64,000 nt of DNA. It comes from JACMLD01 sp044227095 (GTDB taxonomy: Bacteria; Bacteroidota; Bacteroidia; Chitinophagales; Chitinophagaceae). Positions 25,942 to 34,804 of this stretch are shown here, one piece after another (position 1 is the first letter of the stretch; the number at the start of each line of letters is the position of its first letter). The notes under the pieces were generated by a model that worked only from the letters and a program-made list of their open reading frames with translations, was not told the origin of the DNA and made no database searches. The position numbers were made by a program, and so were the translations under genes. The stretch covers positions 2,542,001 to 2,606,000 of the forward strand of contig JBGAFV010000001.1 in assembly GCA_044227095.1 (NCBI GenBank). Reading direction: 5' to 3'.

Positions 25942-26835
25942 TCATTTCCTAAACCGCTCGCTCACTACTAATTCTTTGCTGCCTGCAGTATACGTATAAA
26001 AACCTTCTCCGCTTTTTACACCCAGTTTTCCTGCGGTGACCATATTTACCAATAAAGGACAAGGTGCATATTTGGGATTGCCAAAACCATCCTGCAAAAC
26101 TTTTAATATAGAAAGACAAACATCAAGTCCAATAAAATCTGCAAGCTGCAATGGCCCCATAGGATGCGCCATGCCCAGCTTCATTACGGTATCAATTTCA
26201 TTTACGCCAGCCACGCCTTCATACAAACTGTAAATGGCTTCATTAATCATTGGCATTAATATGCGGTTGGCAATAAAACCCGGATAATCATTTACCACGC
26301 ACGGCGTTTTTCCCAATTGAAGCGTAAGCGCAACAATTGCATCTGTAACAGCTTTACTGGTTGCATAGCCGTTGATGATCTCCACTAACTTCATTAAAGG
26401 CACGGGGTTCATAAAATGCATGCCTATTACAGCTTCTGGTCTTTTGGTAACTGCAGCAATTTTAGAAATGGAAATAGAAGATGTATTGCTGGCAAGTATT
26501 GCACCGGCAGGCGCAGCAGCATCAACCTGTTTAAATATATCCAATTTAATAGCAGTATTTTCTGTTGCGGCTTCAATAACCAATTGTGCATCTTTTACAC
26601 CTTCTGCAATATTGGTAACGGTTTGCAGATTTTTTAGCGCTGCTTCTTTTACTGTGGTTGTAATTGTTTCTTTGCTAACCTGCCTGTCGAGATTTTTTGT
26701 AATGGTAACAACAGCTTTGTCTAACTGCGACTGTGCTACATCTATAAGCTTCACCTTAAAACCATTCTGCGCAAATACGTGGGCTATGCCGTTTCCCATA
26801 GTACCGGCACCGATAACTGAAACATTACTAAACAT
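25942..26835 (-). CDS. hbd: 3-hydroxybutyryl-CoA dehydrogenase
   Basis: 297 aa. The NAD-binding fold opens with SVIGAGTMGNGIAHVFA (GxGxxG at 9-14). The catalytic region includes IGMHFMNPVPLMKLVEII with the active-site His, and the C-terminal dimerisation domain has NRILMPMINEAI and MAHPMGPLQLADFIGLD. It converts 3-hydroxyacyl-CoA and 3-ketoacyl-CoA using NAD(H) in fatty-acid or butanoate metabolism. No other beta-oxidation gene adjoins it. Confidence 0.93.
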   Translation of the reverse strand: MFSNVSVIGAGTMGNGIAHVFAQNGFKVKLIDVAQSQLDKAVVTITKNLDRQVSKETITTTVKEAALKNLQTVTNIAEGVKDAQLVIEAATENTAIKLDIFKQVDAAAPAGAILASNTSSISISKIAAVTKRPEAVIGMHFMNPVPLMKLVEIINGYATSKAVTDAIVALTLQLGKTPCVVNDYPGFIANRILMPMINEAIYSLYEGVAGVNEIDTVMKLGMAHPMGPLQLADFIGLDVCLSILKVLQDGFGNPKYAPCPLLVNMVTAGKLGVKSGEGFYTYTAGSKELVVSERFRK

Positions 26836-26982
26836 GGTCTATGTATTTTTTAATGTCTGATGGCTGATGTGATGATGTCTGATTTCCTTAGCCTCACGTT
26901 TATCGCCTCACGCCTCACGTATTCATTTCCACATTTGCCACGTTCATCACATTTCCACATTTTTTGCTGCCCAAAGATATAC
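26836..26982. repeat. Intergenic repeat-rich stretch with family F text
   Basis: Contains TGATGTCTGATG-like short repeats, a CCTCACG triplet repeat (about 26891-26917), and family F text (TTTCCACATTTGCCACGTTC, 26926-26961). Family F also occurs at 27193-27237, 41017-41050, 41232-41264, 42280-42310 and 42366-42407. Confidence 0.6.
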
Positions 26983-27086
26983 TGATGAAGTGATTGCGAC
27001 GCCCGTCCGAAAGGGTGAAAATAAATTTTAGTTTATTCATCCGGGCGGGCAACGATGTTGCTATGAAAAACAAAAGCTGGTATCTG
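26983..27086 (+). repeat. Family B copy B3, interrupted by a 48-bp palindrome
   Basis: The left half GATTGCGACG ends at 27001 and the right half CAACGATGTTGCTATG resumes at 27050. In other copies the sequence is continuous as GATTGCGACGCAACGATG. The stretch 27050-27086 matches copy B4 (reverse of GATACCAGC...TTTGTTTTTCATAGC). Confidence 0.8.
27002..27049. mobile_element. 48-bp palindromic insertion inside repeat B3
   Basis: The insert starts CCCGTCCG and ends CGGGCGGG, near-perfect terminal inverted repeats (7 of 8). Its inner arms (GGTGAAAATAAA / TTTATTCATCC) also pair, so nearly the whole insert folds as a hairpin. No target-site duplication longer than a base or so is seen. It encodes nothing and would need outside enzymes to move. 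Confidence 0.6.
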
Positions 27087-27237
27087 GGAAATGAAGGATT
27101 TATTATAATTGCTGATTTTCAAATTTCGAGATTTTGTGATTTGCTCTTATCTGCGGCCAAAATAAATCTCAAAACCCCTACATCCCACAATCAGAAATTT
27201 TCACATTACCCACATTCATCACACTTCCACATTGATT

Positions 27238-27873
27238 TTATTTGTTTTTAAAATCACCTCTTTTCCATGCAGAAATAAAATCGGCCCAGGCCAATGGATT
27301 AAGCAGGCCAATAGGAGGGGTTTGGCCCTGGTAATAATATTTTTTTGCGCCTTGTGCAAGGGCATAGTTGGCAGACTCTCGCCCATCCCTGGGAAGACCC
27401 TTCATTAACGCACGCCGGGTGGCGGCATCATTATTTTTACGGAGTATTTCCAGGTCATCGTCTGGTATATCGGTGTTTACAAAATCACGTTCAAACTGCT
27501 CTCTGGTAGGCCTGGGTTTAATAATTGTAGCGGGCAGGTAAACAGTATCTGTTACCATTAGCTGAATAATGCTTTGCTGGCTGCCTTCTAAATTTTTGGA
27601 TATTTCTACAAGCTTCGGTTTATAGCCAATACTGGTAAATTCTACTTTGTCGCCCTTTAAAACAACGATGGAGAAAACGCCCTGTTCGTTGCTCATGGTA
27701 CCGCGGTTTTGCCCTTTTACTATAACGCTTACGGAAGGAATGCCTTTTAAACTATCGGCCGTCATAACTATACCGTATAGCTGCACTACGGAATCTTTTA
27801 ACTGAGCAAACTGCGCCTGTGATTTACACACCATTGCAACCACGAAGAATGTAAAAAGTAGCAATCTTTTCAT
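27238..27873 (-). CDS. Exported protein with carboxypeptidase-regulatory-like domain
   Basis: 211 aa. After a signal peptide (ends SQAQ), a CarboxypepD_reg-like beta-sandwich runs from about 30 to 112. It is recognised by VQLYGIVMTADSLKGIPSVSV, NRGTMSNEQGVFSIVV and EFTSIGYKP. The C-terminal half is basic and aromatic without a known domain (REQFERDFVNTDIP to FISAWKRGDF). In Bacteroidota this domain commonly begins TonB-dependent receptors, but here no receptor barrel follows. It is probably a periplasmic or outer-membrane-associated protein of unknown role. Confidence 0.75.
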   Translation of the reverse strand: MKRLLLFTFFVVAMVCKSQAQFAQLKDSVVQLYGIVMTADSLKGIPSVSVIVKGQNRGTMSNEQGVFSIVVLKGDKVEFTSIGYKPKLVEISKNLEGSQQSIIQLMVTDTVYLPATIIKPRPTREQFERDFVNTDIPDDDLEILRKNNDAATRRALMKGLPRDGRESANYALAQGAKKYYYQGQTPPIGLLNPLAWADFISAWKRGDFKNK

Positions 27874-28064
27874 CCGTACAATTTGTTTTGTAAAGGTCGG
27901 TTATTTAATCTACAGCCCTGTTTATTGTCCCCGCCGCCCTTCGTAATTAATTTATTTTTAATTACCTGCATACATTCACACTCTACTTGTTTAAGCTGAT
28001 GTGAAGGCTTCAAAGATAATTACTTCATTTTTCAGAAATGCAACAAATTGCCCCCGCTAATGGT

Positions 28065-28072
28065 TAATTTTG
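28065..28072 (+). promoter_or_regulatory. -7 element upstream of mrp
   Basis: TAATTTTG, an exact TAnnTTTG match, lies 39 nt before the ATG at 28112. A TTG occurs nearby but at a 14-nt spacing, so the -33 part is unclear. Confidence 0.5.
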
Positions 28073-28111
28073 CAGCAAAATTGTTTTTTTAACATAACCT
28101 TTTTAGCGATA

Positions 28112-29212
28112 ATGACGCAGCAGCAAATTTTAAGTGCTTTAAGTAATGTGCAGGAACCCGATTTAGGCAAAGATCTCGTTACCCTTAATATGGTAAAAGA
28201 TATTGTAATAGAAGGCAACATGGTTTCTTTTACCGTTGTGCTTACCACACCCGCATGCCCCATGAAAGATATGATGCGCAATGCCTGTGAGAATGCTATT
28301 AAACTACTGGTTAACAAAGAAGCTATTGTAAAAGTAAATTTTACTTCAAATACGTCTACCAATAGAAAAGATGGCGGACAGGTATTGCCCAAAGTAAAAA
28401 ATGTAATTGCGGTAATGAGCGGAAAAGGCGGCGTTGGTAAAAGTACTACTGCCGCAAACCTTGCACTGGCACTTGCACAAGGCAATGCAAAAGTGGGTTT
28501 AATGGATGCAGATATTTATGGCCCAAGCGTACCCATTATGTTTGGTGTTAGGGGCGAAAGGCCTATGATGATGGACATGGGCGAAAATGAAAAAGCCAAG
28601 ATTGTTCCTATAGAAAAATATGGCATCAAATTAATGAGTATTGGTTTGCTGGTAGACGATAAAAGCGCTGTTGTATGGCGTGGCCCTATGGCCAGCAGTG
28701 CCATACGCCAGTTTGTAACAGATGTGTACTGGGGAGAACTGGATTACCTTGTTATAGATATGCCGCCGGGCACAGGCGATATTCACCTTACAGTTTTGCA
28801 AACTATTCCGGTTACAGGTGCAGTTATTGTTACTACACCGCAGGATGTAGCACTTGCAGATGCAAAAAAAGGTATTGCTATGTTTGGACAAGCGCAACTG
28901 AAAGTGCCCATCATAGGCCTTATAGAAAACATGAGTTATTTCACGCCAGCAGAATTGCCCAATAATAAATATTACATTTTTGGAAAAAATGGCGGAAAGA
29001 AACTAGCAGAAGAATTTGACATACCATTGCTGGGACAAATACCATTGGTGCAAAGCATTCGCGAAGGCGGAGATACAGGCGTGCCCATTATGATGAGCAA
29101 CGATGAAATTACCAAAGATGCATTTGTCTCTTTTGCTGCGCAAACGGTAAGGAGTATTTCTATGCTAAATGCACAGATTGAAACAGCAAGAGTGGCTGAA
29201 GTTGTTGTTTAA
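28112..29212 (+). CDS. mrp: Mrp/NBP35-type P-loop Fe-S cluster carrier ATPase
   Basis: 366 aa from the ATG at 28112. An N-terminal MIP18/DUF59 domain (about 1-80; TTPACPMKDMM) is joined to a ParA-like ATPase with the deviant Walker A VMSGKGGVGKSTT (about 101-113), GLMDADIYGPSVP and YLVIDMPPGTGDIHL. The family (ApbC/Mrp/Ind1) carries and transfers 4Fe-4S clusters. The usual C-terminal CxxC that bridges the cluster is absent: after IENMSYF the sequence reads TPAELPNNKYYIFG. The frame is open to 28070, but the extra residues overlap the -7 motif. Confidence 0.9.
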   Translation: MTQQQILSALSNVQEPDLGKDLVTLNMVKDIVIEGNMVSFTVVLTTPACPMKDMMRNACENAIKLLVNKEAIVKVNFTSNTSTNRKDGGQVLPKVKNVIAVMSGKGGVGKSTTAANLALALAQGNAKVGLMDADIYGPSVPIMFGVRGERPMMMDMGENEKAKIVPIEKYGIKLMSIGLLVDDKSAVVWRGPMASSAIRQFVTDVYWGELDYLVIDMPPGTGDIHLTVLQTIPVTGAVIVTTPQDVALADAKKGIAMFGQAQLKVPIIGLIENMSYFTPAELPNNKYYIFGKNGGKKLAEEFDIPLLGQIPLVQSIREGGDTGVPIMMSNDEITKDAFVSFAAQTVRSISMLNAQIETARVAEVVV

Positions 29213-29473
29213 TTAGTAATTAAGAATTGTTGTTTTTTTTGGAGTCAACAATTGGAACGCTATTAAGCATTGTTGCCACGCTCGGTTCAACTTTTTATAA
29301 CATTGGGCAACAATATTGTTGATGAACGCAGATGATGAAGATTGTAATGATAAGCAATGATTTTTATTGTAATAATATTTTCATAATAATCATCTTAATC
29401 ATAAAAATCTGTGTTTAATTAATAAAAATATTTTTCATCAAAACCCGCTGTCGGCAATTCATAAACCATTTTG
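29213..29473. repeat. Repeat-rich intergenic region
   Basis: Holds an AATTAGTAATTAAGAATT stretch, a family B-related segment at 29262-29297 (CTATTAAGCATTGTTGCCACGC), and an inverted pair of the AACGCAGATGATG / ATCATAAAAATCTGTGTT kind (29325-29418), similar to text at 17765-17855. No gene is visible. Confidence 0.55.
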
Positions 29474-29524
29474 CGGAGAGGCACCCCTCTCCAGCGAAGC
29501 AGGAGAGGGGACGGGGGTGAGGTC
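29474..29524 (+). repeat. Family A dispersed repeat, copy A4
   Basis: GAGAGGCACCCCTCTCC, a loop, then GGAGAGGGGACGGGGGTGAGG. It ends 12 bp before the paiB start codon, so it forms the 5' leader or promoter region of that gene. Confidence 0.85.
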
Positions 29525-29535
29525 ATCTTTCATCT

Positions 29536-30168
29536 ATGTACAACTTTCAGCATTTTAAAGAAAAAGACTTTTCCGTTATAAAGCAGTTTATGCAGGACAA
29601 TGCTTTTGCGTTTATTATTGGTTGCAATACAAACTTGCAACCCGTTGCTTCACAAATACCTTTGTTGATAGAAGAGCGTGGCGATAAACTTTTTTTGCTG
29701 GGCCATGTACAGCGCAAAACAGATCACCATCTTGCATTTGAACAAAACCCCAATGCATTGGCTGTGTTTACTGGTCCGCATACTTATGTTAGCGCAAGCT
29801 GGTATACCAATCAGCAACAGGCTTCTACATGGAATTACATGTCTGTACATGCACGCGGACAGGTAAAATTTCTTGATGATGCTGGTCTTTTAGATATATT
29901 AAAACGTACAACGTCTTTTTTTGAAAACAATCCGCACTCGCCTTCATTGGTAGAAAAAATGACCGAAGAGTATGTTAGCAAAAACATGAAAGCTATTGTT
30001 GCTTTTGAAATGGAAGTAACTGCAATAGACAATGTTTTTAAATTAAGCCAGAACCGCGATAAAGAAAGTTATCATAAAATAACAGAAGAACTAAAAGCGC
30101 AAGGCGGCCAGGCAGCTGAAGTTGGTAATGAAATGGACAAGCGCAGATCACAATTATTTAATGATTAG
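29536..30168 (+). CDS. paiB: FMN-binding negative regulator, PaiB family
   Basis: 210 aa, the usual PaiB length. A split-barrel FMN-binding fold is indicated by FIIGCNTNLQPVASQIPLL, FLLGHVQRKTDHH, VFTGPHTYVSASWY and TWNYMSVHARGQVKF, followed by the PaiB C-terminal part (MKAIVAFEMEVT and FKLSQNRDKESYHKI). The family was first described in Bacillus as a repressor of sporulation and degradative enzyme genes, but many members may be flavin oxidoreductases; which applies here is unknown. Confidence 0.9.
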   Translation: MYNFQHFKEKDFSVIKQFMQDNAFAFIIGCNTNLQPVASQIPLLIEERGDKLFLLGHVQRKTDHHLAFEQNPNALAVFTGPHTYVSASWYTNQQQASTWNYMSVHARGQVKFLDDAGLLDILKRTTSFFENNPHSPSLVEKMTEEYVSKNMKAIVAFEMEVTAIDNVFKLSQNRDKESYHKITEELKAQGGQAAEVGNEMDKRRSQLFND

Positions 30169-30266
30169 ATTATAATTCTGTGTAGATCTTTGCTTTTTCC
30201 CAATGGTTGGTCTCCTCACCGGTTACAAACCGTGCCGGAAAGAATTGTGTGTTCAATAGAAATTAC

Positions 30267-31172
30267 ATGTATTTAAAAAAAGATTTTTTAGAACTGTTGC
30301 TGGTTATTCTTGCAGTAGCCGGTTGTCATACCGCAAAACTGGTAAAAATGAACCTGCCCGCATTTGATACCGAAGCGCATCGTGGTGGCCGTGGCCTTAT
30401 GCCAGAGAATACAATTCCCGCTATGCTTAATGGCCTTTCGCTTGGTGTAACTACATTAGAAATGGATGCAGTGATTACAAAAGACGAACAGGTAATTCTT
30501 TCTCATGAACCTTTTTTTAATCATGAAATAACTACAAAGCCCGATGGTGGTTTTATAGATGAAAAGGATGAAAGAAAGTATAATGTATATACCATGACCT
30601 ATGCAGAAACGCAACAATTTGATGTGGGCATGAAACCTCATCCGCGTTTCCCGCAGCAGCAAAAACTAAAAGTGCACAAACCATTATTAAGCGATGTAAT
30701 TGACAGCGCTGAAGCATTTGCAGTGGCAAAACACATACAACCGCCTTTTTATAATATTGAAACAAAAACACAGCCGTTTACTGATAATGTTTTTCATCCG
30801 GCGCCGGAAACATTCGTTAATACGCTGATGAAAGTAATTTTGGATAAGCATATAAGTGAGCGGGTTATTATACAATCATTCGATTTTCGCACTTTGCAAA
30901 TTGTACATGCAAAATATCCTGGTATAAAAACAGCTTTGCTGATTGAAGATTATGATAAAAGATCTTTAGAAGAACAATTAAACCAGCTTGGGTTTACACC
31001 AACTATTTATAGCCCGGCATATAAACTGGTTAATGCAAGCCTGCTGCAGGCCTGTCATCAAAAAAATATAAGATTGATTGCCTGGACAGTAAACAGCAAA
31101 GAAGAAATTGAGGCACTTAAAAAATTAGGTGTAGATGGAATAATTAGCGATTACCCCAATTTGTTTTTTTAA
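30267..31172 (+). CDS. Glycerophosphodiester phosphodiesterase lipoprotein
   Basis: About 301 aa from the ATG at 30267 (MYLKKDFLELLLV, with a lipobox-like AVAGC). The GDPD TIM barrel is clear: EAHRGGRGLMPENTIPA at the first active-site strand, LEMDAVITKDEQVILSHEP for the metal-binding E/D and catalytic His, YNIETKTQ, and the end AWTVNSKEEIEAL...GVDGIISDYPNLF. It hydrolyses glycerophosphodiesters from phospholipid turnover, here on the envelope side. The upstream in-frame start at 30207 is not convincing. Confidence 0.9.
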   Translation: MYLKKDFLELLLVILAVAGCHTAKLVKMNLPAFDTEAHRGGRGLMPENTIPAMLNGLSLGVTTLEMDAVITKDEQVILSHEPFFNHEITTKPDGGFIDEKDERKYNVYTMTYAETQQFDVGMKPHPRFPQQQKLKVHKPLLSDVIDSAEAFAVAKHIQPPFYNIETKTQPFTDNVFHPAPETFVNTLMKVILDKHISERVIIQSFDFRTLQIVHAKYPGIKTALLIEDYDKRSLEEQLNQLGFTPTIYSPAYKLVNASLLQACHQKNIRLIAWTVNSKEEIEALKKLGVDGIISDYPNLFF

Positions 31173-31182
31173 TGATTGTTGC

Positions 31183-31776
31183 AACAATTGCATAAACTAA
31201 TCTGCGCATCTGCGGCAATATCAAAAGCAACAAACGTTCCTACGGAACGATACTAATTATTAAAAATTGGTTCTACCCATCAAATGTTCCTACGGAACAT
31301 AAAAGTCTGAATTGGCAATATTGCATTACTTATGGTAGAGCTAGAGATTTAACTGGTGTTAACAATTGCATAAACTAATCTGCGTATCTGCGGCAATATC
31401 AAAAGCAACAAACGTTCCTACGAAACATAAAAGTCTGGATTGGCAATATGGCATTACTTATGGTAGAGTTAGAAGTTTAACTGCTGTAACAATTGCATAA
31501 ATTAATCTGCGTATCTGCGGCAATATCAAAAGCAACAAACGTTCCTACGAAACATAAAAGTCTGGATTGGCAATATGGCATTATCTATGGTAGAGTTAGA
31601 GGTTTAGCTGCTGTTAACAATTGCATAAACTAATCTGCGTATCTGCGGCAATATCAAAAGCAACAAACGTTCCTACGAAACATAAAAGTCTGGATTGGCA
31701 ATATGGCATTATCTATGGTAGAGTTAGAGGTTTAGCTGCTGTAACAATTGCATAAATTAATCTGCGCATCTGCGGC
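31183..31776 (+). repeat. 127-bp tandem repeat array (four units plus a partial fifth)
   Basis: Units begin with AACAATTGCATAAA at 31183, 31361, 31488, 31616 and 31743. The first unit is 178 bp and carries an intact family C element; units 2-4 are 127-128 bp and nearly identical. They have a single GTTCCTACG followed by AAACAT where unit 1 has two such palindromes about 50 bp apart. The fifth is cut after the CTGCGGC block. No ORF runs through the array and there is no CRISPR-like spacer variation. Confidence 0.93.
31230..31303 (+). repeat. Family C element, copy C3, inside the first tandem unit
   Basis: CGTTCCTACGGAACG, a 30-nt spacer with CTACCCATCAAA, then TGTTCCTACGGAACA. It has the same architecture as the two copies at 16350-16537. 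Confidence 0.85.
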
Positions 31777-31830
31777 TAAGACAATAAGAAATCACAAGAT
31801 CCAACAATTCCAAAATCAGCAATCTTACTC

Positions 31831-33993
31831 TTAGAACTTAAGAATCTTCTTCACAATAACATCATTGCCCATAACAGCCCTTACAATATATGCGCCTGCC
31901 GAGTAACGGCTAATATCAAGCGTATAATAATTGGATTGGCCGTTTGCAATAATCTCAGCAACCTTTTGTCCGCTTGTATTAAATATAGCAATGCCTTTAA
32001 GATTAGTTGGTTGCGGGTAAAATTGTACAGTAACCAATCCACTGGTAGGACTTGGCGTAACAAGGAAGCCCCTGCTTTTTAAATTGGGATTTATTGTAAC
32101 AGTATGCAGGTTTACATCATCAATATAAATATTGTTTTCCTGGCCTGTTGTATTTCTAAATGCCAGCAATATTTTTCCTGCGCCAATATAACTGCTAAGG
32201 TTAACAGAGTCTTTTCTCCATTCTGAAGCTGTGGGTACAAAAGATGTTGTAAGTGCGCCAGTATGTGTAATGAGCGTACTTCCCCATTTTTTATAAAGAC
32301 TGGTATAGGTGTTGCCGCAATCTTTGCTAACAAGTACTTCAAGCGTATCCCAGTTATTGCTGTTTGTAGTTACATCGGTATAAACAGCTGCAGCTACCTG
32401 GAAAGAAAGAAAAGCAGAGTCGTTACCGGCTGGTAATATTACATCAGGCATGCGCAAATAATCCTGCTGCCCAATAGCTGTATAATTAAAGTTATTGATC
32501 ATTACACTGCTATTGCCTGTCTTGGCTACGCCAGTAACTTTTTGCCAGGTAATGCCGCCATCGTTGTTTACAATATCCCAACCGTTTGCAGGAGGAAATT
32601 CAGTGCCTTCAAAACTTTCCTGGAATGCATTTAATGGGTCATAGTAATGAAAGTTCATGGTAAGTGTATCATTCAGCAAATTCTGATCAACACCATTGTT
32701 GGGTTTGGATAAATATATTTTAAGCACATGCTCGCCGGCTGTAATAGTTGTAGCATTCAATGTAACATCCTGCGAAGCTAATGTTGCCAGCGAACCTGTC
32801 CACGGAGTTGTTGCTATAACAGTATTGTCAATTACAGTTGTAATGCTAACAGAAGTGAGTGTTTGAGAACCCCTGTTTCTTATGGTAATAGCAGGCGTAA
32901 GAGAATTGTTGCAGATACGTGTTGATGGTTGGTTCACAGATTTCAACTGTGCGTCGAGGTTATAAGTGACCGGTGGCTGGCATGCAATGGAATTTAGTAA
33001 CGAAGATCTGTATACAAGAAATGCATTTTCCATGCGCACTACCTGCAGTGGTGTAAACATTACAAGACAATTGTCGTAAGTATAGTCCATGTAATTCTGG
33101 TACATAATGCCATTGCCTGTTGGCGTACAATTATCTGTTTTTATACCAGTAACACAAACGGTACTGGAGTTGCCCTGGTTAGGTGTATCGTCTACTTCGT
33201 CTGTACCCGTACATGTGCCCCCATCATCTCCCCAAATATGAATAAGGTTGAAATAGTGGCCTGTTTCATGTGTAAGCGTTTTACCACCGCTGTATTGTGG
33301 TATAGATCCGCCGGGTAATGATTCGTAATCAATAACCACACCTTGTTCATTAGGGTTGCCAGTGCCTGGAAATGTACCATAACCAAGTATGCCATTGGAG
33401 AGCTGGCAGATCCATACATTGTAATAACTGTTAGGGTCCCATATATCTGTACCGCCTGTTGAAGTATGTTTTACACCATCATCAGTATTAGAGAATGATG
33501 TTTTTGTTGTTGTAACCCTGTGAATGCCATTGGTAGGTTCGCCATTGGGGGTTTGTTGTGCAAGACAAAATTGTATGGCAGATTTGCCAAACAGAGATTT
33601 AAAATAAGAAGGGATATTTACTGAATCGCCGTTAAGGCCTGCATAATCTTTATTCAATGTATCTAGCTGTGCCTGTATTTGCGCATCTGTAACAAGCGAA
33701 GGATTGGTAAGCACAATATGAAAAACAACCGGAACTACCAGCGCCGTTCTGTTTCCGTTTTGCTGGTTTTGAACATCTGACAACCTGTAATTGCCCGACC
33801 TTACTATATTATTAAACCTTGCTTTTTCTGCTTCAAATTGTTTTTTCAATTGCGGGTTTGTCTGAAATTTGATTTCCAGGTTTTGCATGGTGCCGCACCG
33901 TTCCGGTATTGTCCTGCTATTTTTTTGGCCATGCAGCATTACAGCACAAGCAATGTACAGTACAAAAAAACAAGCAGGTTTAATAAATTTCAT
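31831..33993 (-). CDS. M43-family zinc metalloprotease with T9SS sorting tail
   Basis: 720 aa from the ATG at 33993, chosen for its signal peptide (MKFIKPACFFVLYIACAVML) and a GGAG ribosome site just upstream. The pappalysin-like (M43) domain has the zinc site HETGHYFNLIH (His242, Glu243, His246, His252) and a downstream Met-turn region QNYMDYTYD. CARDB-like beta domains follow from about 355, then a MAM/jellyroll-like domain (AFQESFEGTEFPPANGW to YIDDVNLHTV). The T9SS tail (VTPSPTSGLVTVQF to VKKILKF) completes it. It is a secreted protease that would degrade external protein. Confidence 0.92.
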   Translation of the reverse strand: MKFIKPACFFVLYIACAVMLHGQKNSRTIPERCGTMQNLEIKFQTNPQLKKQFEAEKARFNNIVRSGNYRLSDVQNQQNGNRTALVVPVVFHIVLTNPSLVTDAQIQAQLDTLNKDYAGLNGDSVNIPSYFKSLFGKSAIQFCLAQQTPNGEPTNGIHRVTTTKTSFSNTDDGVKHTSTGGTDIWDPNSYYNVWICQLSNGILGYGTFPGTGNPNEQGVVIDYESLPGGSIPQYSGGKTLTHETGHYFNLIHIWGDDGGTCTGTDEVDDTPNQGNSSTVCVTGIKTDNCTPTGNGIMYQNYMDYTYDNCLVMFTPLQVVRMENAFLVYRSSLLNSIACQPPVTYNLDAQLKSVNQPSTRICNNSLTPAITIRNRGSQTLTSVSITTVIDNTVIATTPWTGSLATLASQDVTLNATTITAGEHVLKIYLSKPNNGVDQNLLNDTLTMNFHYYDPLNAFQESFEGTEFPPANGWDIVNNDGGITWQKVTGVAKTGNSSVMINNFNYTAIGQQDYLRMPDVILPAGNDSAFLSFQVAAAVYTDVTTNSNNWDTLEVLVSKDCGNTYTSLYKKWGSTLITHTGALTTSFVPTASEWRKDSVNLSSYIGAGKILLAFRNTTGQENNIYIDDVNLHTVTINPNLKSRGFLVTPSPTSGLVTVQFYPQPTNLKGIAIFNTSGQKVAEIIANGQSNYYTLDISRYSAGAYIVRAVMGNDVIVKKILKF

Positions 33994-34285
33994 AGTCTCC
34001 TTATTAGTAAACAGTCCTAATTGTTTGCACAATGATAATAATTAATAAAAGATAAGTGCCGGAATCACTTAAACATAATAAACTTAGTTGTTGGTGGGTG
34101 GTTTTGCCTGTTAATAATAATAGCCGGGTTAATACTTTTTACAATTGTTGAAACAGGCACGCAACAATAAATACGTTGAAGGTTATTGGTATGTTGGGTT
34201 AGTATACCGTTATTTCTTTTAAATACAACTGCCATTCATTAACACTTTATTTGCAATACACCTTGCCATTCATTTTTGTTATTTA

Positions 34286-34465
34286 TTAAAAGGACGAAGC
34301 CTGTTTCAATAAAAATTTATACCTGATGATATTGTCTTCAAATATACGGATTCTATCTTCTCCTCCGGGCGGAAGGCCGGGCGGTGGCATCATTCCATCT
34401 CCACCTGGGCCGCCAAGATCTGGGGGCGGAAGCATACCATTATCGTTCATCCCTTCCATATTCAT
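34286..34465 (-). CDS. Possible small Pro/Gly/Met-rich protein
   Basis: Up to 59 aa. A Met/Asn start (MNMEGMNDNGML) is followed by PPPDLGGPGGDGMMPPPG and a charged/hydrophobic end (EDRIRIFEDNIIRYKFLL). A GAGAGGA ribosome-site-like sequence precedes the second in-frame ATG at 34459 with good spacing. A TAAATTCG -7-like motif (minus strand) occurs about 40 nt upstream. I recognise no family. It could be a genuine short exported or disordered protein, or a chance frame. Confidence 0.3.
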   Translation of the reverse strand: MNMEGMNDNGMLPPPDLGGPGGDGMMPPPGLPPGGEDRIRIFEDNIIRYKFLLKQASSF

Positions 34466-34792
34466 TCCTCTCAATTATACCAATGGCTATCCGCGAATTT
34501 ACTGCTGCTTTTTTAACAAGTGTGTTAAGGGGTAGTTGCGCTTCGTAAATCATCGTTTACAAAGTACAAAGCAACATGGAGTTCCAAGGGATAATTAAAA
34601 ATAAGAATAGGAACGTCAATAAAAAGACAGTGTGCAGAAAATTATTTTTATGCCACATAATCGTGTTGGTTTAATAAAAATATTATGAGGGACATCGGCA
34701 CAAAAAAAATATAGATGAAACCGGGTAATGTATCGGAGAATAATGGTGCATAACAAGGGCCTGGCCTGTATATCTGCCCTCATATTTCTTCT

Positions 34793-34800
34793 TATTTTTG
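34793..34800 (+). promoter_or_regulatory. -7 element 4 nt before the serine hydrolase start codon
   Basis: TATTTTTG matches TAnnTTTG exactly. Only 4 nt separate it from the ATG at 34805, so the transcript would be leaderless or nearly so if this motif is used. Confidence 0.45.
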
Positions 34801-34804
34801 GTAA

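Larger units (their letters stand above)
33994..34804. other. Long intergenic region with one possible small gene
   Basis: About 800 bp of AT-rich sequence between divergent genes. Apart from the small minus-strand ORF at 34286-34465 and the motif at 34793-34800, I see no repeat family member, RNA gene or terminator. Confidence 0.4.

Noticed and set aside
31183..31776. CRISPR-like repeat array
   Set aside because: Units are contiguous and about 127 bp with no unique spacers; no cas genes are nearby. It is a plain tandem repeat.
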